Shown piece after piece: positions 44,288 through 52,935 of a stretch of DNA of 64,000 bases. Both the position numbers and the translations under genes were made by a program. The notes under the pieces were generated by a model. That model was given only the letters and a program-made list of their open reading frames with translations. It did no database searches and was not told where the DNA came from. Source of the stretch: JAHECQ01 sp963775125 (lineage in GTDB: Bacteria; Actinomycetota; Acidimicrobiia; Acidimicrobiales; SZUA-35); NCBI GenBank assembly GCA_963775125.1, contig CAVZHQ010000001.1, positions 310,001 to 374,000 on the forward strand, given 5' to 3'. How positions within the stretch are numbered: the stretch's first letter is position 1; the number at the start of each line of letters is the position of its first letter.

Positions 44288-46823
44288 AGAAGCGGGACAG
44301 TCGCCCGCTTTCCCGGGCTCGCAGGGAGGCACCGACGCGCTGACGCTCCAGGATCTGGGCGAGGGTCGTAGCGCCTTGGGGGACGGGGTGACGGTCGAAG
44401 AAGGCCTGCACGTCGCTGACCTGCGCCGGTTCGGTCAGCGTGGCAACTCCAGCGACCATTCGGACGATGGAGCCGGAGGGGAAGAGTTCGTTGAGCACGT
44501 CCCAGTTGTCGGTCACGAAACGCCACACATCAGCACCGCAGACCCGGTTCGTGAGCGCGCGACCCAACCAGTAGGGAGCGTTCTGTGAGCGGACGTCGCC
44601 GGCGAGAATCGCCGGGAACAGGCGCGCCACCAGGTCGAAGTCCGGGAAGTCGGCCAGGGCCATGAGGTAGCGGATTTCCTCCTGTGGGGTCGTCGCAGCG
44701 CGCGACGAGGCGAGGAAGTCCTCGTAGTCCGCTTCGTCGCCGATGGCGGACGTGACGGCGAGTGCTGCGGCCAGGACGGCGGCGTCGACCAGTTCGGGGT
44801 TGCGTCGGCCCTCGGCCACCGTCCGTTGCGCCTCCTGCTGGATCTCGAGATCGTTGGCCAGCACGCCCATCGCCCGAATGAGGTCACCGCGAAGCTGCCG
44901 AGTGCGGTCGTCGTCAACGGGCAGAGGCGTGAGACCGATGCCGGCCAGAGCGGGGGCGACGGCGTCGTGCACGACGCTCTGGAACGACTCACGCGGCGTC
45001 CCGTCGAGCAGGCGATCGAGCGAACCGAGCCCGGTGATGAGCCGTTGCCACACCGAGCGATCGTCGTCGACCGACAGGGTTTCCACGAGCGAGAGGAACG
45101 AGGCCGCCGTCATGCGGTCGGCGAGGACCGCAGCCCAGGCATCGTCGGCCAGGGCGTAGCGTTCGGTGGGAAGCAGCGCATCGACGGCTACTTCGGCGAG
45201 TCGCTCGAGCACGTCCGATGGGTAGGCAACCCGGAGGAAGCTGGCGCCCTCGGCGTTGGCCACCAGCCAATCGGCCGGCTCGTCGAGCTGGATGGTCACC
45301 GTCGGTCCGTCGATGAGAATCTTCTCCGTTCGGGGCGCCGAGTTGGGCGCAGTCGGTTTCCAGCGAAAACGGAGGGGAGCAACCCACTCGCGGGCTTCGC
45401 CGACATCGCCCCCGACGAAGCCGAATCGCTCCTGGGTGAACGTCACCGACCGGCCGTCGGGCGACAGTCCCACGGAGACGAGGGGATAGCCGCCCTGGAA
45501 GATCCACGAGTCCATCATGCGGCGAACCGGTTCGCCGGTCTCGGATTCGATGGCGTCCCAGAGGTCGGTGGTTTCGGCGTTGCCGTAGGCGTGTTGTCGC
45601 ATGTAGCGGCGAATGCCGGCCTGGAACGACGCCTCACCCAGATGCTGTTCGAGCATGCGTACGACGGCTGCGCCCTTTTCGTAGGTGAGGGCGTCGAACA
45701 TGCCCTCGGCGTCGGTCGGGCTGACCACGGTGAACTCGATGGGACGCGTCGAAGCGAGGGAGTCGACATCGAAGGCCTCCGACCGCGAGATGCCGAAGTC
45801 GACCCAACGCTTCCAGTCGGGACGAAAGGCGTCGGTGCACTTCATCTCCATGAAGGTGGCAAAGGCCTCGTTCAACCAGAGACCATTCCACCATTTCATG
45901 GTCACGAGGTCGCCGAACCACATGTGGGCGAGCTCGTGGTGGATGACGTCGGCCACACGCTGCAACTCGGGTTGGGTCGACTGGTTCGGGTCGACGAGCA
46001 GGAGCGTCTCGCGGAACGTGATGCAACCGAGGTTCTCCATGGCTCCGAACGCAAAGTCCGGAATGGCGACCATGTCCACCTTGTCACCGGGATAGGGCAC
46101 GTCGAAATAGTTGGCGAAGTAGTCGAGTGCGAAGGCGCCCGACTCGAGAGCGAACCCGGTGAGGTGGGACTTGCCCGGAACGTGCACGATGCGAAGGGGC
46201 GTTCCGTTCACGTCGACCGGTTCGGTCATCTCGAGCGGCCCCACCACGAAGGCGACGAGATACGTGGACATGACCATCGTCGGCGCAAAGCGCACCACCA
46301 CCGAACCGTCGTCCTGTGACTGGCGGTCGACCTCGGACGAGTTGGCGATGGCGTCGTGTCCTGGTTGGACGACGAGCTCGATGCCGAAGCTCGCCTTGAA
46401 ATCGGGCTCGTCCCAGCAAGGGAAGCATTTGCGAGCGTGGGTGGCCTCGAACTGGGTGGCCGCCAGCACGCCGGGGCTCCCGTCAGCGAGTTCGAATCGA
46501 CTGAGATAGAAGCCGACGAGCTGCTCGTTGAACCGTCCCTCGAACTCGACGACGACCTCGACGGGTCCCGCAGCAACCGGGCAGTCGAGGACGAGCCGCT
46601 CGGTGTCGGAGTCGACCGACCACGGGCAGGGGACGCCATTCACCGTGGCGCCGGCCACGGCGAGGTCGGCTGCGTTCAGCAGCACCTGGCTCGCCGCTTC
46701 GGTGGCGTTGGCGGCGATGCGAACGCGTCCTGCGAACGTGCCGGCATCGAGATCGGGGGTCAGCCGCAGGTCGTAGTGAGAGGGGATGACGGATCGGGGA
46801 AGGCGATACGGGTTGGTCGGCAC
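44280..46823 (-). CDS. pepN: Aminopeptidase N (M1 family), 847 aa
   Basis: Zinc aminopeptidase that removes N-terminal residues from peptides in the cytosol. It has YRLPRSVIPSHYDLRLTPDL at the N-terminus, exopeptidase motif FGAMENLG, zinc motif HHELAHMWFGD with the distal glutamate in LWLNEAFATFMEM, and the transition-state tyrosine in DALTYEKGAAVV. The C-terminal ERAP1-like helical domain covers about residues 530-847. GTG 46823 is preferred; ATG 46850 is in frame and possible. Intact over 2.5 kb. It is divergent from the PfkB kinase gene, and its stop lies in a tandem repeat. Confidence 0.93.
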   Translation of the reverse strand: MPTNPYRLPRSVIPSHYDLRLTPDLDAGTFAGRVRIAANATEAASQVLLNAADLAVAGATVNGVPCPWSVDSDTERLVLDCPVAAGPVEVVVEFEGRFNEQLVGFYLSRFELADGSPGVLAATQFEATHARKCFPCWDEPDFKASFGIELVVQPGHDAIANSSEVDRQSQDDGSVVVRFAPTMVMSTYLVAFVVGPLEMTEPVDVNGTPLRIVHVPGKSHLTGFALESGAFALDYFANYFDVPYPGDKVDMVAIPDFAFGAMENLGCITFRETLLLVDPNQSTQPELQRVADVIHHELAHMWFGDLVTMKWWNGLWLNEAFATFMEMKCTDAFRPDWKRWVDFGISRSEAFDVDSLASTRPIEFTVVSPTDAEGMFDALTYEKGAAVVRMLEQHLGEASFQAGIRRYMRQHAYGNAETTDLWDAIESETGEPVRRMMDSWIFQGGYPLVSVGLSPDGRSVTFTQERFGFVGGDVGEAREWVAPLRFRWKPTAPNSAPRTEKILIDGPTVTIQLDEPADWLVANAEGASFLRVAYPSDVLERLAEVAVDALLPTERYALADDAWAAVLADRMTAASFLSLVETLSVDDDRSVWQRLITGLGSLDRLLDGTPRESFQSVVHDAVAPALAGIGLTPLPVDDDRTRQLRGDLIRAMGVLANDLEIQQEAQRTVAEGRRNPELVDAAVLAAALAVTSAIGDEADYEDFLASSRAATTPQEEIRYLMALADFPDFDLVARLFPAILAGDVRSQNAPYWLGRALTNRVCGADVWRFVTDNWDVLNELFPSGSIVRMVAGVATLTEPAQVSDVQAFFDRHPVPQGATTLAQILERQRVGASLRARESGRLSRFFE

Positions 46824-46875
46824 TCGACTGAGGGTAGCCGCAGGGCTCATTCGCTTGGGATAACCTCTGACCCTT

Positions 46876-47904
46876 GTGACCGTACCTGCACCTGATCCCG
46901 CCTCACTCTTCGATGTCGTCGGCGTCGGAAATGCCATGGTCGATGTCATCGCCCAGGCAACGGACGCGTTCGTTGCGGGCCAGGGTTTGTCCAAGGGCTC
47001 GATGACGCTCATCGACACCGAGCGGGCCCACCAGCTGTACGACCTCATGGGCCCGGGCATCGAGGCCTCCGGTGGCTCGGCCGCCAACACCGTCGCCGGG
47101 GTCGCGAGTTTCGGCGGAACCGCGGCCTACATCGGCAAGGTTTCCGAGGACGCGCTCGGCGAGGTCTACGCCCACGACATGCGGGCGTCCGGTGTCTCCT
47201 TCGAGGTGGCGCGGGCAACGTCGGGCCCGGCGACCGGGCGGTGCCTCATCTTGGTCACGCCTGACGCCCAGCGGACCATGAACACCTATCTCGGTGTGTC
47301 GTCGCTGCTCGAGCCCGACGACGTGCAGGCCTCGACCGTCGAGGCCGGCCGCCTGCTGTTCTGCGAGGGCTACCTCTGGGACATCGATCTCGCCAAGCGG
47401 GCCATCGTCAAGGCCATGGATCTCGCTCGCGCCGCAGGCCGGCGCTCGGCGCTCACGTTGTCCGACACGTTCTGCGTCGAACGTCACCACGCCGAGTTCC
47501 GCGACCTTGTCCTGAACCGGGTCGACGTGCTCTTCGCCAACGACAACGAACTTGCGGCTCTCTATGGGACCGATGACCTCGACGCTGGAGTCGCGGCCGT
47601 CGGAGCGGACGTCGAGCTGGCGTGCGTCACGCTTGGGCCGCGCGGCTCGCTCATCGTCTCCCAGGGAAACGTGATCGAGATCGCCGCCGTCGAACCCCGG
47701 CAGGTCGTCGACACCACCGGGGCCGGCGATCAGTACGCCGCCGGCGTGCTCTTCGGCCTGGCCCGCGGCTTCGATCTGGCCGAGTGCGGACGTCTGGGCT
47801 CGGTCGCTGCGGCCGAGGTCATCTCGCATGTCGGGCCCCGGCCGATGACCTCGCTCCGGGCGCTCGCGGCCCTCGACGAGAGCAAGGTCGAACCGAGCAA
47901 CTAG
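46876..47904 (+). CDS. PfkB-family sugar/nucleoside kinase (adenosine-kinase-like), 342 aa
   Basis: GTG 46876. Ribokinase fold: DVVGVGNAMVDVIAQATD, GGSAANTVAGVASFGGTAAYIGKV (substrate-binding glycine pair), VLFANDNELAALYG, CVTLGPRGSLI, and the catalytic VDTTGAGDQYAAGVLFGLARG with the anion-hole G-A-G-D. The layout with A-M-V-D-V and the long middle part fits the adenosine kinase/sugar kinase branch (cd01168). It phosphorylates a nucleoside or sugar with ATP. Followed by a two-sided terminator hairpin. Confidence 0.9.
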   Translation: MTVPAPDPASLFDVVGVGNAMVDVIAQATDAFVAGQGLSKGSMTLIDTERAHQLYDLMGPGIEASGGSAANTVAGVASFGGTAAYIGKVSEDALGEVYAHDMRASGVSFEVARATSGPATGRCLILVTPDAQRTMNTYLGVSSLLEPDDVQASTVEAGRLLFCEGYLWDIDLAKRAIVKAMDLARAAGRRSALTLSDTFCVERHHAEFRDLVLNRVDVLFANDNELAALYGTDDLDAGVAAVGADVELACVTLGPRGSLIVSQGNVIEIAAVEPRQVVDTTGAGDQYAAGVLFGLARGFDLAECGRLGSVAAAEVISHVGPRPMTSLRALAALDESKVEPSN

Positions 47905-47982
47905 GCCGTTTGAGCCTATTCGAGGTGCAAATTACCTTCCCACTAGGTGTCGGGCGGTCGCGGGCGCTATAACAATGGATGT

Positions 47983-48016
47983 GCCGGTGGGGACGCGTCG
48001 CCCCGCCCCCACCGGC
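47983..48016. terminator. Bidirectional terminator hairpin between convergent genes
   Basis: GCCGGTGGGG (47983-47992) and CCCCACCGGC (48007-48016), a perfect 10-bp stem with a 14-base loop, between the kinase gene stop (47904) and the EAL gene stop (48038). Confidence 0.7.
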
Positions 48017-48037
48017 CACTCTTCTCCCGAGTGATCA

Positions 48038-49153
48038 TCAGGTGCGAGCGAGTAGCGGCCGGTCGGCGGTGAGTGGTGCGTCGGCCAGCGGAGCGGGGAG
48101 GCCGAGGAAGTGACCTTGGCCCCAATCGACGCCGAGTGACCCCAGGAGCTGGGCTTGGTCGATGCGCTCGATGCCCTCGGCGACGACCCACGTGCCGGTC
48201 TGGTGTGCGAACTGAACGACCGCGGTCACGACGGCACGCGCCTCAGGCCGCGGCAGGTCTCGGATGAGCCGGCCGGAGATCTTCACGACATCGGGCCGGA
48301 ACCGGCTGACCAGCAGCAGGCTGGCGTAGCCGTCGCCGACGTCATCGACGGCGATGCGCACCCCGAGCGACCGGAGTTCTTCGATCTGCGCAGCAGCGGC
48401 GTCGAGATTGGAGTACCGGTTGCGTTCGGTGACCTCGAACACCAGTTGGTCGGGTTCAATGCCCTGACTCGCCGCCATCGCGACGGTCGACTTCGCCGCG
48501 CCGATGTCGAAGATCCCGCCGGGAGCCAGCACGTTGAGGAACAACAGGCCATCTCCAAGCCAGTCGCCGATGGCTCGCAAGGCAAGCGTCCGCCCGAACT
48601 GATCCAGTTCGGACAACCAACCGCCTCGCTCGGCGCGGGCGAGCAGCTCTGTCGTGTCGACCGGGACTCCGGCGGTCGACGCACGAATGAGGCTCTCGAA
48701 ACCGATGACCGACTGACTCGCGAGGTGAACCACGGGCTGGAAGCGAACGTCGTAGACCGGCGGCTCGGCCGCAAGCTCGGCCTGGTCGAGCGCGACGGCA
48801 AGCTGGCCGAGGTCGACCGACGAAAGCGCGCACGCAAGCAGTTGATCGAGGGTTGCGTCGGGCGCAGCGAAGGCAACGCGGATCAACGGCAGGTGCTGCG
48901 CGAACTCTGTGGACAGCACGGACAGGAACTGTCGTCCGTTCGGGACTTCGGCCCACACGATTCCCGAGCGAAGGTCGAGCACGCTGGCCGCACGGGCGGC
49001 GGCGGCGTCGAGCGCAGGCGCCAGCAGGGGATCAGAGGTGTTCAACAGGACGAGCGTGGGAGCGTGATCCGGCAGCACGCCGGGCGATGGGGGCTGATGG
49101 AGCTGCCGGGCGTCGTCGTGCGCCCCAGACACCGATCGAGGTTCATCAGCCAC
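48038..49153 (-). CDS. EAL-domain protein, 371 aa
   Basis: Cyclic-di-GMP phosphodiesterase-type domain from about residue 140: FQPVVHL, ESLIR in place of EALLR, FLNVLAPG, FEVTERNR, IAVDDVGDGYASL (the D-D pair kept), VKISGRLI, VVAEGIE, GQGHFLGLP. The glutamate, both aspartates and the lysine are present, so activity is possible in spite of the altered ESL. The N-terminal 130 residues resemble a DICT-like sensor domain (APTLVLLNTSDPLLAPAL, FAQHLPLIRVAF). Starts at GTG 49153 or 49159. The longer open frame upstream reads through the 18-bp repeat and is not taken. Confidence 0.82.
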   Translation of the reverse strand: MADEPRSVSGAHDDARQLHQPPSPGVLPDHAPTLVLLNTSDPLLAPALDAAAARAASVLDLRSGIVWAEVPNGRQFLSVLSTEFAQHLPLIRVAFAAPDATLDQLLACALSSVDLGQLAVALDQAELAAEPPVYDVRFQPVVHLASQSVIGFESLIRASTAGVPVDTTELLARAERGGWLSELDQFGRTLALRAIGDWLGDGLLFLNVLAPGGIFDIGAAKSTVAMAASQGIEPDQLVFEVTERNRYSNLDAAAAQIEELRSLGVRIAVDDVGDGYASLLLVSRFRPDVVKISGRLIRDLPRPEARAVVTAVVQFAHQTGTWVVAEGIERIDQAQLLGSLGVDWGQGHFLGLPAPLADAPLTADRPLLART

Positions 49154-49212
49154 TCCCACGACCGGGAAGCCTAGCTGCTGGCCTCGCTGCCCACGCCAAT
49201 CGGCGGTCTCTG

Positions 49213-49284
49213 CAATCGGGAGGTCGAGGCCAATCGGGAGGTCGAGGCCAATCGAGAGGTCTAGGCCAATCGAGAGGTCTAGGC
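49213..49284 (-). repeat. Four tandem 18-bp units at the end of the enoyl-CoA hydratase gene
   Basis: CAATCGGGAGGTCGAGGC twice (49213-49248), then CAATCGAGAGGTCTAGGC twice (49249-49284). On the minus strand the gene's TAG is in the fourth unit, and the third unit repeats the TAG in the same frame. The first two units carry TCG instead. Confidence 0.92.
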
Positions 49285-50100
49285 CAACCGGACTTGGCCG
49301 CGGCCTCGGTCCATGATCGCCGACCGCCGGGCCTCGACCTCGGAGGGGTCGAAGGCTCGTTCCTTCTCGAACTTCCAGGCCTCGGTCGCCTCGATCTGCC
49401 ATCCGTCGCCGACGGTCGACTCTCCAACCTCACGGTAGGTCCGGAGCATTTGGCGAACACCGCGCTGATCGTTGCCCACCATGTCCTCGGCCAGCTTCTG
49501 GGTGAAGGGCAGCAGATCGGGGTGGGTCACCACGTGGTTGACGAGCCCCCAATCGAGCGCTTGTCGGGCCGAGACGAAGTTGCCGGTGAGCGAGATCTCA
49601 CGCGCCCGCCGCACACCGACGACATCGGCGAGCAGGGTGGTGAGCCCCCAGCCGGGCATGACGCCGACCCGGGCGTGGGTATCGGCGAACGCAGCGCGTT
49701 CGGAGGCAATGAGAAGGTCGCAGTTCAGTGCCAGCTCGAAGCCCCCCGTGATGGCGACGCCATTGATGGCGCCGATCAGCGGCTTGTCCAGATCGGGGAA
49801 CGGCCGCTTGGGGAGCGGCGGAGCGTCGTACGTCGAAAGACTGATCTGATTGCCTCCGCCACCGAGCTCCTTCAGGTCGAGGCCGGCGGTGAATGCCGGG
49901 TCGGTGCCCGTGAGGATGATGACGTCGACCTCGGGGTCCTCGTTGACCTCGGTGAGGACTCGGGGAAGCAGCTCGCGCACTTCCCGGTTCAGCGCGTTCC
50001 GCGCCTCGGGCCGGTTGATGAAGACCGTGGCCACTCGGTTGGTGACCGTTCGGTACACCACCGCCAACTTCGGATCGTTCTGGACAGGACTGCTGGGCAT
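49279..50100 (-). CDS. Enoyl-CoA hydratase/isomerase, 273 aa
   Basis: Crotonase fold. VATVFINRPEARNALNREV, VIILTGTDPAFTAGLDLKELGG (oxyanion-hole region), LIGAINGVAITGGFELALNCDLLIASERAAFADTHARVGVMPGWGLTTLL with the second oxyanion glycines, and SARQALDWGLVNHVV. The usual catalytic glutamate of hydratases sits near ADTHARVGVMPG; here the residues are D/H rather than E, so isomerase or another crotonase chemistry is possible. ATG 50100. Divergent from the next crotonase gene by 17 bases; its stop lies in a 4x18-bp repeat. Confidence 0.87.
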   Translation of the reverse strand: MPSSPVQNDPKLAVVYRTVTNRVATVFINRPEARNALNREVRELLPRVLTEVNEDPEVDVIILTGTDPAFTAGLDLKELGGGGNQISLSTYDAPPLPKRPFPDLDKPLIGAINGVAITGGFELALNCDLLIASERAAFADTHARVGVMPGWGLTTLLADVVGVRRAREISLTGNFVSARQALDWGLVNHVVTHPDLLPFTQKLAEDMVGNDQRGVRQMLRTYREVGESTVGDGWQIEATEAWKFEKERAFDPSEVEARRSAIMDRGRGQVRLA

Positions 50101-50117
50101 CGGGCAAGACTAGGGCG

Positions 50118-50939
50118 ATGTACGACTTCGAGCTGATTCGCGTGGAAAGCAACGACGGCGTCGTGACCGCGACGATCGACAATCCGCCCATCAACCTCAT
50201 CACTCGGGAGCTGTATCGAGAGCTGCGCCATTTCGCCGAGGAGGTCGCCGTCGATCCCGAGGCACGCGTCGTCGTGCTCCGCAGTGCCGACCCCGAGTTC
50301 TTCCTCGCGCACTTCGACGTCACGCTGATTCTGGGTTTCCCGGTCGAAGGCGACGCGCGGCGCAGCAGCGAGCTCAGCGGTTTCCACCTCATGTGCGAGC
50401 GCTTCCGCACGATGCCCAAGCCCACGATCTGCGAGATCGCCGGCCGCGTCGGCGGCGGTGGGGGAGAGCTGGCGGCGAGCTGCGACATGCGATTCGGCGC
50501 AATCGACCGCACCATCCTCTGCCAGATGGAGGTTCCGCTCGGCATCCTTCCTGGCGGAACCGGCACCCAGCGACTACCGGCGCTGCTCGGACGGGGCCGG
50601 GCGATGGAGGTGGTGCTCGGCGGTGACGATGTGGACGCAGCAACCCTCGAGCGATGGGGTTGGCTCAACCGGGCGTTGCCGGCAGACGACCTGTCGTCGT
50701 TCGTCGATCGCCTCGCCCGCAGACTCGCAGGTTTCTCGCCGGGGGCGGTCGCCCTGGCCAAGGCGTCGGTCCTGGCCGCGTCAGCGGACCCAACGCCAGG
50801 CCTCCTCGAAGAGGCGTTCCTCTTCGACCAGTCACTCCGGTTGCCGGACACCGCCGACCGGATGCGTCGCTTCCTCACCCTCGGAGGACAAACGCGCGAC
50901 GGCGAGCTTCGAGTGGGTGACCTGGGGGGCGAGATCTGA
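50118..50939 (+). CDS. Enoyl-CoA hydratase/isomerase-family protein, 273 aa
   Basis: Crotonase fold, more divergent. TATIDNPPINLITRELYREL, VVLRSADPEFFLAHFDV, CEIAGRVGGGGGELAASCDMRFGAIDRTILCQMEVPLGILPGGTGTQRL, with the G-G-G-E-L oxyanion helix and P-L-G-I-L-P-G-G active region, then LERWGWLNRALPADDL. It resembles the enoyl-CoA hydratases of actinobacterial side-chain degradation rather than FadB. Starts 17 bases from the divergent crotonase gene. The stop is in a twofold 14-bp repeat. Confidence 0.86.
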   Translation: MYDFELIRVESNDGVVTATIDNPPINLITRELYRELRHFAEEVAVDPEARVVVLRSADPEFFLAHFDVTLILGFPVEGDARRSSELSGFHLMCERFRTMPKPTICEIAGRVGGGGGELAASCDMRFGAIDRTILCQMEVPLGILPGGTGTQRLPALLGRGRAMEVVLGGDDVDAATLERWGWLNRALPADDLSSFVDRLARRLAGFSPGAVALAKASVLAASADPTPGLLEEAFLFDQSLRLPDTADRMRRFLTLGGQTRDGELRVGDLGGEI

Positions 50940-50957
50940 CGCACGAGATCTGACGGA
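50930..50957 (+). repeat. Two tandem 14-bp units spanning the crotonase stop codon
   Basis: CGAGATCTGACGCA (50930-50943) and CGAGATCTGACGGA (50944-50957). The gene's TGA is at 50937-50939 and the second copy repeats it at 50951. Confidence 0.9.
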
Positions 50958-50994
50958 CGAGGTAGCCCTGCGTGCCCGTCGAACTGGGTCAGGC

Positions 50995-52203
50995 CTAGGC
51001 CGTTCGGATCGCCTTCTCCATCGTCTCGATGAACTGGCCGATCTCGTTGTCGGTGACCACCAGGGGAGGGCACCAGATGATGTTCTCGCCCAGCCCGCGA
51101 ACGACGACGCCGTCCGCGAGCATCTTGGTCTTGACGGTCAGGGACTCCCGACCCAGTTCGACGGCCCACACACCGCCGATGCCGCGATAGCTGGCCAGCA
51201 GGCCGTCGGCGACCAGCGCGTCGAAACCCTCCACCGTCTTTTGGCCGATGTGGGTCGAACGCTCGACCAGCCCTTCGGACTCGATGATCCCGATGTTGGC
51301 CACGGCGGCTGCGCACGAGGCCGGGTGGCCCGAATAGGTGTAGCCATGGCGCAGCAGGAAGCCGGGTTCGGACAGTTCGTCGGCCACGGCCTTGGAGATG
51401 ATGACGCCGCTGAGGGGCTGGTAACCGGAGGTGACGCCCTTCGCGAAGGTCATGAGGTCGGGAGTGACGCCGAAGGTCTGGGCGCCGAACCAGGAACCGG
51501 TGCGGCCGAACCCACAGATGACCTCGTCGAAGATCAGCAGGGAGTGGTGCTGATCGCACAGTCGGCGGAGCCCTTCGAGGTACCCATCCTCCGGCGGATG
51601 GACTCCGCCTGCGCCTTGTACCGGCTCGCTGATGACTGCCGCGATCCGGTCGCCGTGTTGGGCGAAGACCTTGGCGGCTTCCTCGATGTTTCCGCTGGGG
51701 ATCTCCATCATGTGGGGCAGGAGGTCGCCCCAGCCCTCACGGTTGAGTTCGATGCCCTGCGCCGACGTACCGCCGATGTTGGTGCCGTGGTAGCCGTGCG
51801 TCCGGCGAACGATGATCTGCCTCTCGGCCGATCCGCGGCGTTGCTGCACCAGCCGCGCAAGTTTGAGGGCCGTGTCAACGGCCTCGGAGCCGGAACATCC
51901 GAGGAACACGCGCCCGTCCGGGTGGGGAGACTTCGACGCGATGAGGTCAGCGGCTTCGCTGGCGCGGGGGTTCGTGAACGGATCGAAGATGCTGTAGACC
52001 TCGAGCTGCTGCATCTGCGCAGTGACGGCCTCGATGATCTCCGAGCGGCCGTGGCCCACTTGGCAGTACCAGAGACTGGCCATACCGTCGAGATACTGCT
52101 TGCCGGTGTCGTCGGTGAGGGTCGAGCCCTTCGCGCTGACGATGTTGATGAAATCGGATTCCGCCTTGGCCGGCTCGGCGAAGGGGTGCATGAGGGCCGA
52201 CAT
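50995..52203 (-). CDS. Class III omega-aminotransferase, 402 aa
   Basis: PLP-dependent fold type I, class III. ATG 52203 has GGAGGTTCACC upstream. YLDGMASLWYCQVGHG, FLGCSGSEAVDTALKLARLVQQRRG, RTHGYHGTNIGG, EPVQGAGGVHPPEDGYLEGL, LLIFDEVICGFGRTGSWF, and the PLP lysine in MTFAKGVTSGYQPLSG. Typical of beta-alanine/pyruvate or putrescine-type transaminases. A palindromic site lies between this gene and the divergent engB gene. Substrate is not certain. Confidence 0.92.
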   Translation of the reverse strand: MSALMHPFAEPAKAESDFINIVSAKGSTLTDDTGKQYLDGMASLWYCQVGHGRSEIIEAVTAQMQQLEVYSIFDPFTNPRASEAADLIASKSPHPDGRVFLGCSGSEAVDTALKLARLVQQRRGSAERQIIVRRTHGYHGTNIGGTSAQGIELNREGWGDLLPHMMEIPSGNIEEAAKVFAQHGDRIAAVISEPVQGAGGVHPPEDGYLEGLRRLCDQHHSLLIFDEVICGFGRTGSWFGAQTFGVTPDLMTFAKGVTSGYQPLSGVIISKAVADELSEPGFLLRHGYTYSGHPASCAAAVANIGIIESEGLVERSTHIGQKTVEGFDALVADGLLASYRGIGGVWAVELGRESLTVKTKMLADGVVVRGLGENIIWCPPLVVTDNEIGQFIETMEKAIRTA

Positions 52204-52218
52204 GGTGAACCTCCAAGA

Positions 52219-52257
52219 GTTTGGTCTGCCGGATTCTTGCAGAATTTGGGACCAAAC
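52219..52257. promoter_or_regulatory. Nested inverted repeat upstream of the aminotransferase gene
   Basis: Outer arms GTTTGGTC (52219-52226) and GACCAAAC (52250-52257). Inside, ATTCT-TGC-AGAAT forms a shorter dyad. Located 16 bases upstream of the aminotransferase ATG and 34 bases upstream of engB on the other strand. Likely an operator for a dimeric regulator; which one is unknown. Confidence 0.55.
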
Positions 52258-52290
52258 GAAACCATCACCTCGGTGCCGTACGCTGCTCCC

Positions 52291-52917
52291 ATGGCCGGAC
52301 CGTTCCAACTCCACTTCGTGACGTCCGCTCAGCGGATGACCGAGCTGCCCTGGACGCCGGCCGAGGTCACCTTCGTCGGACGCTCCAACGTCGGCAAGTC
52401 CTCACTCATCAACGCACTCGCCGCCCGTCGGAGCCTGGCCCACGTGAGCAACACCCCAGGTCGGACCCGGCTGCTCAACCTGTTCTCGGTCGATGCAACG
52501 CCACCCAAGTCGGTCAACGGGAAACCCATCAGCCGCCTCAACGCCCCCTCGATGGTCGACCTCCCTGGCTACGGGTACGCCGCAGCGCCGGCGAACATGC
52601 GGGCCCAGTGGCAGCGCATGATCGAGGGGTATCTGCTCGAGCGGGAGAATCTGCGGATGGTGGTGGTGCTGGTCGATGGCGTCGTCGGACCCACCGATCT
52701 CGACCGGCAGATGTTGGCCTGGCTGCGCAGCCAGGGACTGCCGCACACCGTCGTTGCCACCAAGCACGACAAGGTCAAATCATCGAAGCGTGATTCGCGA
52801 AGGGTCGAGTTGGCGCGTGGATGCGACCTCGAGCCCGGGGACGTGATCTGGGTCAGCGCCGAGAAGGGCGACGGCATCGATCGTCTCCGTTCCCTCGTCC
52901 GAACCTGGGTGTCCTGA
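52291..52917 (+). CDS. engB: Ribosome-biogenesis GTPase EngB/YsxC, 208 aa
   Basis: TRAFAC GTPase for 50S assembly. All G motifs are present: G1 GRSNVGKSS, G2 threonine in SNTPGRTRLLN, G3 VDLPGYGYA, G4 TKHDK and G5 VSAEKGDGI. The middle insert RMIEGYLLERENLRMVVVLVDG is usual for the family. ATG 52291. Length normal and frame intact. It is divergent from the aminotransferase gene. Confidence 0.95.
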   Translation: MAGPFQLHFVTSAQRMTELPWTPAEVTFVGRSNVGKSSLINALAARRSLAHVSNTPGRTRLLNLFSVDATPPKSVNGKPISRLNAPSMVDLPGYGYAAAPANMRAQWQRMIEGYLLERENLRMVVVLVDGVVGPTDLDRQMLAWLRSQGLPHTVVATKHDKVKSSKRDSRRVELARGCDLEPGDVIWVSAEKGDGIDRLRSLVRTWVS

Positions 52918-52935
52918 ACCTCGGCGGCCGAAACC

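Noticed and set aside
44826..46319. 497-codon open frame antisense to pepN
   Set aside because: Antisense shadow; pepN motifs (GAMEN, HELAHMWFGD) fix the coding strand.
49153..49402. Longer N-terminus for the EAL protein reading through the 18-bp repeats
   Set aside because: The extension is low-complexity hexapeptide repeat overlapping the neighbouring gene end; GTG 49153/49159 is a better start.
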